Source: Acidimicrobiaceae bacterium (lineage in GTDB: Bacteria > Actinomycetota > Acidimicrobiia > Acidimicrobiales > Ilumatobacteraceae). Taken from it: a stretch of 32,157 nt of DNA. The notes below the pieces were generated by a model. That model had not been told where the DNA came from. It did no database searches and saw only the letters and a program-made list of their open reading frames with translations. The first letter of the stretch is position 1. Every line of letters begins with the position of its first letter. The DNA is taken from positions 1 through 32,157 of the forward strand of contig CANKZL010000002.1 in the NCBI GenBank assembly GCA_947488385.1, written 5' to 3'. The translations under genes and the position numbers were made by a program. Below are positions 8,901-16,403 of the stretch, piece by piece.

Positions 8901-10615
8901 GACTGCAAATTATCAATGTCAAAGACTTGGAGTGCTTCAAGAGCCTGGTATTTATCACCGGTGACAGTTAGTGCATTCGTATTAACTGCAACAGAAAGTT
9001 TGAGATCGCCCGAAATAATGTCGGCCCAAATTTCTGGAGTGCAATTGATTGCAATCTCGGCTCCTACACCGTTCGTCGGCACAGCAACACAATTTCTGAT
9101 GTGTAAACCCACCTTTTTATGGCCAGTGAAATTAAACGCAATGTGGGTTTGAATTCGCGTTGCGCGCTCGGGAACCAGCAGCACTCGCAGTGCACTTAAA
9201 GAGTTGCCAGCAGGTGATGCGATGACTTGTTTCTTTGAAACTCGATGACGATTAAACCGTGTGAGGTCAAACGTCTCGTCCAGGTGGCGGGCGCGGGCCA
9301 AACACCAGTTGCGAATGTTTGCTGCGGTGGTTCGCTGGGCAATCAAACGAAGCACGCTCGATAAAAGGAGTTTGTCAGAATTTTCGACATCAGTGCTGTT
9401 GACCAGCCATGAGCCAAGTTCGCATGCCCAGCGAAGATCGTCATGTTCAATCGCATCGCGCGTCTGCTGGCGAACCTTCTCGCGGCCGCCGAAGCCCGCG
9501 ATCATTCGATCTGAGTGTTCAATTCGTGGTAGAGGAAATAAGTTTGCTTCGTCCCCGTCAAACCACCCGAGTAGTCCGCTGCGGATTTGGCGCACATGGT
9601 GTTCGGCGACGCCGTAAAACTCAGAAGTTAGGTTGTCGTCGTCATAAAAATCTGGCAGACGAATCGAGTGGGCCAGTTCAACGCTTGTATAGCCACGATT
9701 GGTGAGTCGCACTGTTTGATCCCACAAAAATTGAATTGAGTCGCGGTACTTTGTGACCCGTTCAAAAATTTCTTGCTCACCACTAATTGGCATGCCGTGC
9801 GCGCCGACTAGATGCTTTGCTGACAGTGATAGCAAATGATCGATACCAGTCAAGAGAATTTGTGGGTCGCGGTATTCTTCGCCACGAATAGCAAAAATGT
9901 TGAAGAGCACTGGCCAGACGAGATTGTTTACCGCACAGCCAAGTGATCTAAACCAATAAGTGACCGAGTCATCAGCGTCTGATGGGGCTGGCATCACATC
10001 GATTTCAAGGCCCGCAACTTTTATTGTGCATGCACCATTAAAAGTTTCAGTAGGTGCGATGAAGCCGTTGGTTTGAGTCCTGTGTTCAGGGTTGCGATAG
10101 AAACGACCAAGACCCACGTTGACGTTTCCGTCTTTGCCTTCTGCCGGCAGGGTGATGGCGAATTGCTCTACAAGTCCGCGACTATATGCAGGGGCGATTT
10201 CGGTTGCGGTGCGAACGCGGTTGTACGCGATCTTTTCGTGACCGTAAATCTTTATTTCTTGATCTGGAAATGCGTCAAGCGCAGCCTGGGTTCCCGCAAC
10301 GTAATGAAAATGTGTATACAGCACAGCCACAATTGGTTTTGTAGTTTGCTGTCGTAACTCTGCCATCGCGGCCAGCATTTCTTCGTTTGACTCGCCAGTG
10401 TCAATGGCGATGATTCCGTCTGGGGCGTCAATAAAAGTTTGGTTAGAAAGCCCATTGCCAACCAAGCACCAAACTTTTTCTCCAACTTGATAGAAATTTC
10501 TTTTTAAGCGGCTTGAGTGACCAACTAAATCGCGGTGGGCAACGAAGCCTTCGCTGGTAGTTACAGTATTTTCGGCAGATTTTTCAAAGCTTCGACCACG
10601 CTTTGCTTTTGTCAT
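8897..10615 (-). CDS. Alkylsulfatase-like metallo-beta-lactamase-fold protein with altered metal site
   Basis: 572 residues from the ATG at 10615, which overlaps the previous stop as ATGA. The order of domains matches linear alkylsulfatases of the SdsA1/BDS1 type: an N-terminal MBL domain (IAIDTGES, then LYTHFHYVAGT), a dimerisation region with FNIFAIRGEEYRDP, LLGWFDGDEANLFPLPR, and an SCP2-like C-terminus with QTHIAFNFTGHKKVGLHIRN. The canonical HxHxDH zinc motif is incomplete. His102 and His104 remain, but Val106 and Ala107 stand where Asp and His are expected, and the Glu of the usual AEN segment appears to be Asn. It may bind one metal differently, use another chemistry, or be non-catalytic. 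It lies between the 2OG oxygenase and the sulfatase in a tightly overlapping operon. Homology is good; alkylsulfatase activity is doubtful. Confidence 0.75.
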   Translation of the reverse strand: MTKAKRGRSFEKSAENTVTTSEGFVAHRDLVGHSSRLKRNFYQVGEKVWCLVGNGLSNQTFIDAPDGIIAIDTGESNEEMLAAMAELRQQTTKPIVAVLYTHFHYVAGTQAALDAFPDQEIKIYGHEKIAYNRVRTATEIAPAYSRGLVEQFAITLPAEGKDGNVNVGLGRFYRNPEHRTQTNGFIAPTETFNGACTIKVAGLEIDVMPAPSDADDSVTYWFRSLGCAVNNLVWPVLFNIFAIRGEEYRDPQILLTGIDHLLSLSAKHLVGAHGMPISGEQEIFERVTKYRDSIQFLWDQTVRLTNRGYTSVELAHSIRLPDFYDDDNLTSEFYGVAEHHVRQIRSGLLGWFDGDEANLFPLPRIEHSDRMIAGFGGREKVRQQTRDAIEHDDLRWACELGSWLVNSTDVENSDKLLLSSVLRLIAQRTTAANIRNWCLARARHLDETFDLTRFNRHRVSKKQVIASPAGNSLSALRVLLVPERATRIQTHIAFNFTGHKKVGLHIRNCVAVPTNGVGAEIAINCTPEIWADIISGDLKLSVAVNTNALTVTGDKYQALEALQVFDIDNLQS

Positions 10616-11607
10616 GACGCGTTGAATTCGCCAAGAACCTGAGCAGGGTCTGTTGAGACTGTGTCTGGCCAATTCGAATACCAAATATCGGCGGCCGATG
10701 TACCCACATGCAACGGCAGGCGGTCAAAACCTTCAATTGGTTTCACTAATGGTTGAATCACAACATCAAAACGGGGTTTTGAAAAAAATGGAAAAGACTG
10801 TCGGGGTTTGCCAGAACTATTGAAAACACGATGTGGTGTCGAGATCAGGCGACCGCCACTCCAAAGTTCGAGCATGTCTCCAACATTAAGCACCATTGCG
10901 TCTGGTGGACAATCGGCGGTGATCCACTCTTCATTGCGATTGCGAACTTCAAGCCCACCAACAGGGTCGTGAGCCAACAGTGTCATCAAGTTGAAGTCTT
11001 TATGCGGATGGATGCCCCATTGGTCGCTTTGGGGTGGCATGGGTGGGTAGTTGAGCAGCGTCATATTTGTGAGTGGGTTTGTCATGCATGAAAGTATTTG
11101 ATTCGGGTCAACATCGAGTTGCGTGCACAGTGCAACAATCAAATTCTCGCAAACACCTGTTAGCGCCTTCCAGTAACGCATGACTGGTGTTTGAATGTCA
11201 TGGTTGATGCGAGGCCATTTGTTGGGGCCATATAAATGACTCGCCTCACAAATCGGGTCATTCGAGTCAGTTTCGTTGTGCAGTTTCCAGGCTTCATATT
11301 GGTCGGCTTTGCCTTGACCTGAGTTTGGTGTGAAATAACCCAACGGCACAAACCCGCGATAGTTGCCTTTGACGACCATATCTTGCAGCAACACTTCTCG
11401 CGATGTTGAAAAGACTGTCGCAACCGCATCGCGCATCTCAGCAATGATCTCTGCGTCGACACCGTGATTGATAATCACAGCAAAGCCAATCTCGCCGAGT
11501 GCCGAATAAAGTTCTTGCGCCGATTTCAGGTAGTCGGTTGTATTTGTATTTTTGCTTCGTAGCGAAGCGATGTCGACAATCGGTAGACGTTTACCGAGCG
11601 AGTTCAT
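10612..11607 (-). CDS. 2-oxoglutarate/Fe(II) oxygenase, isopenicillin-N-synthase-like
   Basis: 331 residues, normal for this superfamily. The N-terminal DIOX_N-like part has LPIVDIASLRS and ALGEIGFAVIINHGVD. The jelly-roll core holds the iron facial triad in WGIHPHKDFNLMTLL (His and Asp of H-x-D), a distal His in STPHRVFNSSG, and the 2OG-binding Arg in RQSFPFF. All ligands are intact, so an active hydroxylase or oxidative demethylase/desulfatase is expected. Its ATG overlaps the stop of the FdhA N-terminal gene by one base (TAATG), and its own stop overlaps the next start (ATGA), so translation is coupled to both. The substrate is unknown. A role in cleaving a methylated or sulfated compound to an aldehyde, with the carbon ending at formate dehydrogenase, is a guess from context. 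Confidence 0.87.
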   Translation of the reverse strand: MNSLGKRLPIVDIASLRSKNTNTTDYLKSAQELYSALGEIGFAVIINHGVDAEIIAEMRDAVATVFSTSREVLLQDMVVKGNYRGFVPLGYFTPNSGQGKADQYEAWKLHNETDSNDPICEASHLYGPNKWPRINHDIQTPVMRYWKALTGVCENLIVALCTQLDVDPNQILSCMTNPLTNMTLLNYPPMPPQSDQWGIHPHKDFNLMTLLAHDPVGGLEVRNRNEEWITADCPPDAMVLNVGDMLELWSGGRLISTPHRVFNSSGKPRQSFPFFSKPRFDVVIQPLVKPIEGFDRLPLHVGTSAADIWYSNWPDTVSTDPAQVLGEFNAS

Positions 11608-12545
11608 TAGTCAATTTTATTATTTTGAACGTGCTGAAAACCAAATCGCCCCTTGATGCACAAATTGCCGTGGGTCACCGAGTGATCGCTAGGTGAGCTG
11701 ACTTTGACGATTGTGTTGTCTTGCACATGCAAGGTGAGCGCGCAACCCACGCCACAGTAAGGGCAGATTGTGTCTGTCTGTGTTTGTTCTTCTTCGTGCC
11801 ATGTGCCCGCTTCGCGCATTTCGTATTCGGTCGTAAACATCAATGCGCCAGTTGGGCAAACTTGAATGCAGTTTCCGCAATATACACAGGCTGAATCGGT
11901 GAGATCAACTGCAAATTCGGTTGAGATTCGAGCATCAAAGCCGCGACCAGCAGTCGTAATTGCAAATGTGTTCTGCCACTGTTCGCCACAGGCATCAACG
12001 CACTGATAACACAAAATGCACTTCGAATAATCGCGAATGTAGAGCGAGTTGTCGATCTTTACTGGTTGATGAACCGACTCGGCAGTCTTTCCATCAGGTG
12101 CATGATGATGACCAGTTACGGCTTCGTCGCGATCGCTGTGATGAAAAGATGGCGAGCCAAAACGCATTGGTTCTGCTCCGTAACTTTCGTTCCACCTGGC
12201 GACATTTTTTGTAAGCGAGAGATCAACTGAAGATCCGAGAAGTTCTAGCACGAGTTTGCGGCTGAGGCGGGTGCGATCGTTGTCGGTATTAACGACCATT
12301 CCGGGTTCGACTTTGCGCGAGCAACTCGGCACGAGGGTTCGAGATCCCTCAAGTTCAACCATGCACACGCGACATGCATTTTTAGGCGTGATTGTGTCGC
12401 CGTAGCAAAGAGTGGGGATGTCCTTACCTGACGCGCGACACGCATCTAGAAGTGTCGAGCCTTCGGGGGCAGTTATTTTCTTGCCATCAATTGTGAGTTC
12501 GACGCTCTTGCGAACTTGCAGACCAGAAGTGACTTGTGTGCTCAT
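11607..12545 (-). CDS. Split formate dehydrogenase alpha subunit, N-terminal Fe-S part
   Basis: 312 residues holding everything that normally precedes the catalytic core of NAD-linked FdhA/FdsA. A [2Fe-2S] ferredoxin domain has Cys47, 58, 61 and 75 (NACRVCMVE). A His-rich linker (residues 135-148) follows. Two [4Fe-4S] sites use Cys176, 179, 182, 186 and Cys220, 223, 226, 230. The first molybdopterin-family cluster is CPYCGVGC (Cys261, 264, 268) plus Cys296 in GNLCIKGRFGF. The protein then ends at a natural stop where full-length homologues continue with the RLTxP segment, and that segment opens the separate gene at 16404-18338. It starts by ATGA overlap with the NuoE-NuoF gene. Either the two polypeptides assemble into one alpha subunit, or this is a free electron-transfer module. 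The end is not ragged, which argues against simple decay. Confidence 0.88.
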   Translation of the reverse strand: MSTQVTSGLQVRKSVELTIDGKKITAPEGSTLLDACRASGKDIPTLCYGDTITPKNACRVCMVELEGSRTLVPSCSRKVEPGMVVNTDNDRTRLSRKLVLELLGSSVDLSLTKNVARWNESYGAEPMRFGSPSFHHSDRDEAVTGHHHAPDGKTAESVHQPVKIDNSLYIRDYSKCILCYQCVDACGEQWQNTFAITTAGRGFDARISTEFAVDLTDSACVYCGNCIQVCPTGALMFTTEYEMREAGTWHEEEQTQTDTICPYCGVGCALTLHVQDNTIVKVSSPSDHSVTHGNLCIKGRFGFQHVQNNKID

Positions 12546-14383
12546 GCCGAAAATACCTTAAGCCGAGTAAGGGCAGAGTCGATGGCATTGTGGGCCGTTT
12601 GACCCAAACCACAGATGCTTGCGTCGCGCATTACTTGACCCAGATCGCGTAACAGTTGCAGATCGACTGAAGCACTCGCTGTACCAGATGATTTAACAAG
12701 ACGGGCGAGCGCTTCTTGTTGGCGAACGGTGCCAACGCGACAAGGCACGCATTGTCCGCATGATTCGTCTCTGAAGAACGCGGCAATTCTTTGCAACTGG
12801 TCAACCATGTCGACAGTTTGATCTAGGACCATGATGACGCCTGAGCCAAGTGTCGTGCCGGCGGCCCTGGCAGCCTCAATGGTTAATTCAAGATCAAGGT
12901 CTTCGGGGCCAACGAAACCACCGGCGGCACCACCAAGAAGAATTGCCTGAATTGATGAACCTGTTTTAAGACCGCCCGCAAGTTCGATTAACTGACGCAA
13001 AGTTGCCCCGAATGTAACTTCGTAGACACCTGGCGTCTTGACCGCACCTGAAACGCAGAAAAGTTTTTTGCCTTTCGAGCCAGTTGAGCCCCACGAGGCA
13101 TATTTTTCGCCCGTGCTCTGAATAATCGGCAAAACGTTGAGAAGTGTTTCGACGTTATTGACAACAGTCGGCTTACCGAAGAGTCCGACTTCAACTGGAA
13201 ACGGCGGCTTGTTGCGCGGTTCACCACGGAAGCCTTCAATTGAATTAAAGATTGCGGTTTCTTCGCCACAAATGTAAGCGCCTGCACCTTTGAACATTGT
13301 GATTTCAAAGTTGAAACCTGAATTCAAAATATTGTCGCCGAGATAATTCTTTTTGCGGGCGATGCTGAGCGCGTTTTCTAGGTGTCGCATTGCGCGTGGG
13401 TACTCGCCGCGCAAGTAGATGTAACCGTGTTGACAACCTGTTGCAAATGCAGCGATCGTCATTGACTCGACCAACGCAAATGGGTCGCCTTCGAGCATGA
13501 CCCGATCTTTGAAAGTGCCAGGCTCTGACTCGTCGGCATTACAAATTAGATAACGAGTCTTTACGGGCTGACTTGCAACTGCGGCCCATTTTCTTCCGGT
13601 TGGAAATGCGGCGCCGCCTCGACCGACCAAGCCAGATGCCGTGACTTCATTAATTACTTTTTCTGGACCAATTTCAAATGCCCGGCGCAATGCAGTGAAG
13701 CCATTGTGCTTGATGTAGTCGTCAATGCTCAGCGGGTCGGCAATTCCGACTCGTGTCAGAAGCACCAGCGAACTGTCGGGTGTTTGCGGAGCGCCAGCAT
13801 TCACTGGCTGTTCGATGCCCGCTGACTTTCCTCCAACAAGTTCGACAATGTCATTGCGAGTTGCAGGTGCAAGAACTTCGAAACGAGGCGACACACCTGC
13901 CTCGATTAAAAGCACTGCCGGGGCACGTTCGCACGTGCCAAGACAAGGTGAAGCAACTGACCCTTCGGGCAGGTTTTCTTCGGTGCACCCGGCCATTGCA
14001 CGACACGCCAAGTCAACACAAACGTGAACTTGTCGAGCTGGTCTTTCGTTGGTGTCGAACAACGCATAAAATGTAGCAACGCCATAAATTTCGGCGGGGG
14101 CGACGTCAAGTCGTTGTGAGATGTAATTGATTGCGCCCCGACTGATGAATCCGACTCGATCGTTTACCGCGTGCAGTATCGGCAAAAGCAGATGGCGTAG
14201 TTCGCGCAACGACTCGCCACCGTGTGAAACACGCAGCCCAACTGCATCGCGCTCGGCGCCTTGCGATGTTTCAGGGGCGGGGCCGAGAAGCGAGTCGACT
14301 GCATCGCGTTCTTCGGTGGTGGCTTTCCCAGAGGAAATTTTGAGATCCATTGCGTCTTTGACTTTACGACTAAAAGTAGCCAT
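12542..14383 (-). CDS. Formate dehydrogenase beta subunit, NuoE-NuoF fusion (NADH:ferredoxin diaphorase)
   Basis: 613 residues, slightly longer than the roughly 570-residue Fdh1B of methylotrophs, which has the same fusion. Residues about 60-170 are NuoE-like thioredoxin-fold with [2Fe-2S] cysteines in VCVDLACRAMAGC and SPCLGTCERAPA. Residues about 200-600 are NuoF-like: GLVGRGGAAFPTGRKW (FMN/NADH site), CNADESEPGTFKDR, GAYICGEETA, and ESCGQCVPCRVGT with a further Cys for the [4Fe-4S] cluster. It transfers electrons from formate oxidation to NAD+. It is the first gene of the overlapping minus-strand operon. The ATG at 14383 has no clear Shine-Dalgarno sequence; an internal ATG at 14350 is an alternative. 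No separate gamma (FdsG) gene is needed because NuoE is fused. Confidence 0.92.
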   Translation of the reverse strand: MATFSRKVKDAMDLKISSGKATTEERDAVDSLLGPAPETSQGAERDAVGLRVSHGGESLRELRHLLLPILHAVNDRVGFISRGAINYISQRLDVAPAEIYGVATFYALFDTNERPARQVHVCVDLACRAMAGCTEENLPEGSVASPCLGTCERAPAVLLIEAGVSPRFEVLAPATRNDIVELVGGKSAGIEQPVNAGAPQTPDSSLVLLTRVGIADPLSIDDYIKHNGFTALRRAFEIGPEKVINEVTASGLVGRGGAAFPTGRKWAAVASQPVKTRYLICNADESEPGTFKDRVMLEGDPFALVESMTIAAFATGCQHGYIYLRGEYPRAMRHLENALSIARKKNYLGDNILNSGFNFEITMFKGAGAYICGEETAIFNSIEGFRGEPRNKPPFPVEVGLFGKPTVVNNVETLLNVLPIIQSTGEKYASWGSTGSKGKKLFCVSGAVKTPGVYEVTFGATLRQLIELAGGLKTGSSIQAILLGGAAGGFVGPEDLDLELTIEAARAAGTTLGSGVIMVLDQTVDMVDQLQRIAAFFRDESCGQCVPCRVGTVRQQEALARLVKSSGTASASVDLQLLRDLGQVMRDASICGLGQTAHNAIDSALTRLKVFSA

Positions 14384-14456
14384 CTAGCGACTTACTGGAA
14401 CTAGACGTTTTAAAAGAAAATACGCGTCAGCCGAGTCGGTGTGCGACTATTGAATA
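14384..14456. promoter_or_regulatory. Divergent promoter region between NuoEF and the 2OG oxygenase
   Basis: This 73-base gap must carry both divergent promoters. It ends with a perfect odd-centred inverted repeat ACTATT-G-AATAGT at 14446-14458, which overlaps the GTG start of the plus-strand gene and could bind a repressor. The 10-mer GTTCACTATT, read on the minus strand at 14453-14462, recurs upstream of the corrinoid protein gene. I cannot assign -35/-10 boxes with confidence. Confidence 0.35.
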
Positions 14457-15317
14457 GTGAACGATCTGACGGATTACACGGATTACACCGAATATCTAGA
14501 CACTTCGCGGTATCCGATCGCCGAATCGAGCCAGAAGCGTGACGAGATTGTCACAAGTGCACAGAGTTCAATTATGGCCGACGGCTGCGTTGTGCTTAAA
14601 GGCTTTATTAGAGCTGACAAAATCGCCGATTTGGTCGCCGAGTGCGACCGCGTCGAAAAGTTTGGACATCGCAACTTCACTCGCACGAACCCTTACTTCA
14701 CGGCCGATCGAGAAGATCTGCCGACTAGTCATCCACTGCGAAGGTTTTTTGATCGCTCAAATGCCTTTGTGCCTGCCGACAACTTTGGTGCTGACAGCAT
14801 CCTGCGAAAAATATTTGACTGGCCGGCTTTTTCTCGGTTCATCAAAGAAGTTTTGCAAGAAGATAAATTTTTTCCATACGCTGACCCGCTTGCCGATGTG
14901 ACCGTAAATCTCGCAGAAGAAGGCAACGGATTTCCGTGGCATTTCGATACGAATAATTTCACGGTGACACTGGCGATTCAAAATGCAGAGTCGGGTGGCG
15001 AGTTTGAGTACAGCCCTATGGTGCGGTCGTTAACCGAAGAGAATTATGAAAAAGTTGAACGGGTTTTGGACGGTGACAAAGATCTGATTAAAACACTTCT
15101 ACTTGAGCCAGGTGACTTACAAATTTTCAAAGGTCGCTATTCGCTTCATCGCGTTGCGCCACTGCGTGGACCGCGCAAAAGATATGTCGCGATTTTCAGT
15201 TATGTCTCGGAGCCTGGAATGGTCAGTAGTCCGCAACGCGCGAAAGAACTTTACGGTCGTGTTTTGCCGATTCACATTGAGCATGCGGGTATGCGCACTG
15301 ACGAGTTGATTGATTAG
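14457..15317 (+). CDS. 2-oxoglutarate/Fe(II) oxygenase (PhyH/ArpA-like)
   Basis: 286 residues from a GTG at 14457. The iron ligands are visible: PWHFDTNNF gives His and Asp of the H-x-D motif near residues 160-163, YSLHRVAPL gives the distal His, and an Arg-rich RGPRKRYVAIFSY follows as the 2OG-binding strand. The Asp is retained, so it is a hydroxylase type and not a halogenase type, where this residue is Gly or Ala. The N-terminus contains a repeated DYTDYTEY run caused by a short tandem DNA repeat. It is transcribed with the MDR oxidoreductase 15 bases downstream and against its neighbours, lying between the two halves of the split formate dehydrogenase. It is not similar enough to the IPNS-like oxygenase at 10612-11607 to be a recent duplicate. 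The substrate is unknown. Confidence 0.82.
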   Translation: MNDLTDYTDYTEYLDTSRYPIAESSQKRDEIVTSAQSSIMADGCVVLKGFIRADKIADLVAECDRVEKFGHRNFTRTNPYFTADREDLPTSHPLRRFFDRSNAFVPADNFGADSILRKIFDWPAFSRFIKEVLQEDKFFPYADPLADVTVNLAEEGNGFPWHFDTNNFTVTLAIQNAESGGEFEYSPMVRSLTEENYEKVERVLDGDKDLIKTLLLEPGDLQIFKGRYSLHRVAPLRGPRKRYVAIFSYVSEPGMVSSPQRAKELYGRVLPIHIEHAGMRTDELID

Positions 15318-15332
15318 TCGTAACATCTGCAA

Positions 15333-16400
15333 ATGAAAGCAATCGTCACAACCGGCAATGGCGGCTACGACAAACTCGAATATCGTGATGTGCCGTTGCC
15401 TGAAGTTGCAAGCGGCGAAGTTCTGTTGCAAGTCCTGGCAGCGGGTGTAAACAACACTGAGATCAACACTCGATTGGGTTGGTATTCGTCGTCGGTCAGT
15501 TCGGGTACCAATGAAATTGCGAGCGATGCTCGACAGCGTGATTTGCCGAAATCAGATGGTGGGTGGAGCGAGCCGACGCCTTTTCCTTTTATTCAGGGCA
15601 CAGATTGTTGTGGTCGTATTGTTGGTGTTGCGTCAGATGTTGATCAGAATCTGATTGGTGCCCGAGTTTTGGTCAGGCCGTGCATGCGCCCCGACGGGTT
15701 TAGTTCGATGCGAAACATCTGGATGGGCTCGGACTTTGACGGTTCGTTTGCGCAGTATGTAAAAGTTCCGGCATCAGAAGTTTTTGTGGTGCAATCGCAG
15801 TGGAGCGATGTGGAGTTAGGTTCGATTCCGTGCAGCTACGGCTCTGCAGAAAATATGTTGCACCGAGCAAAAGTTGTCTCTGGCGAACACGTTTTAATCG
15901 CTGGCGCTTCAGGCGGAGTCGGTTCGGCAGCCGTGCAGTTAGCAAAGTTGCGTGGGGCAAAAGTAACAGCGATTGTTGGCGGCAACAAAACACAGCAAGT
16001 TCTTGAACTTGGTGCTGACCGAGCAATCGAACGTGGAAAGAACTTAGTTAGCGAACTTGGGGATGAAGCGGTTGATGTTGTGATCGACAACGTTGGCGGT
16101 AAAGATTTTGCATCGTCGCTTCAGGTGCTGCGTCGCGGTGGGCGGTATGCGTCATCGGGGGCTATTGGTGGACCGATTGTCGAATTAGATTTACGAACTT
16201 TTTATTTGAAAGACTTAACTCTGATTGGTTGTACTGCGTGGGACGAGCCAGTATTTCCGAACCTGATTTCGTATATTGAAAAAAGCCAGATCAGGCCAGT
16301 TGTGGCGAAAACTTTTGCTCTGAAAGATATTGCACGAGCACAAGCCGAGTTTTTAGAGAAAAAGCATTTTGGCAAGTTTGTTTTAGTGCCTGAGCACTAA
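15333..16400 (+). CDS. MDR-family NAD(P)H oxidoreductase (quinone-oxidoreductase-like)
   Basis: 355 residues, medium-chain dehydrogenase/reductase fold. The N-terminal GroES-like domain reads YRDVPLPEVASGEVLLQV, then AAGVNNTEINTRLGWY and IQGTDCCGRIVG. The Rossmann domain starts at IAGASGGVGSAAVQLAKL with VDVVIDNVGG further on. The catalytic Cys/His zinc pattern of alcohol dehydrogenases is not obvious, so a zinc-free quinone or enal reductase type is more likely, although a zinc-type enzyme cannot be excluded. It follows the 2OG oxygenase by 15 bases and probably acts on its product or a related carbonyl. It converges on the catalytic formate dehydrogenase gene with only three bases between stops. 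Confidence 0.83.
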   Translation: MKAIVTTGNGGYDKLEYRDVPLPEVASGEVLLQVLAAGVNNTEINTRLGWYSSSVSSGTNEIASDARQRDLPKSDGGWSEPTPFPFIQGTDCCGRIVGVASDVDQNLIGARVLVRPCMRPDGFSSMRNIWMGSDFDGSFAQYVKVPASEVFVVQSQWSDVELGSIPCSYGSAENMLHRAKVVSGEHVLIAGASGGVGSAAVQLAKLRGAKVTAIVGGNKTQQVLELGADRAIERGKNLVSELGDEAVDVVIDNVGGKDFASSLQVLRRGGRYASSGAIGGPIVELDLRTFYLKDLTLIGCTAWDEPVFPNLISYIEKSQIRPVVAKTFALKDIARAQAEFLEKKHFGKFVLVPEH

Positions 16401-16403
16401 CTT

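Noticed and set aside
8897-10615. Beta-lactamase resistance gene
   Set aside because: Only the fold is shared. Length and C-terminal domains match alkylsulfatases, and the zinc motif is incomplete.
14463-14500. Tandem repeat element at the start of the 2OG oxygenase gene
   Set aside because: It is only about two copies of a 9-base unit encoding DYT repeats, too short to call a repeat feature.
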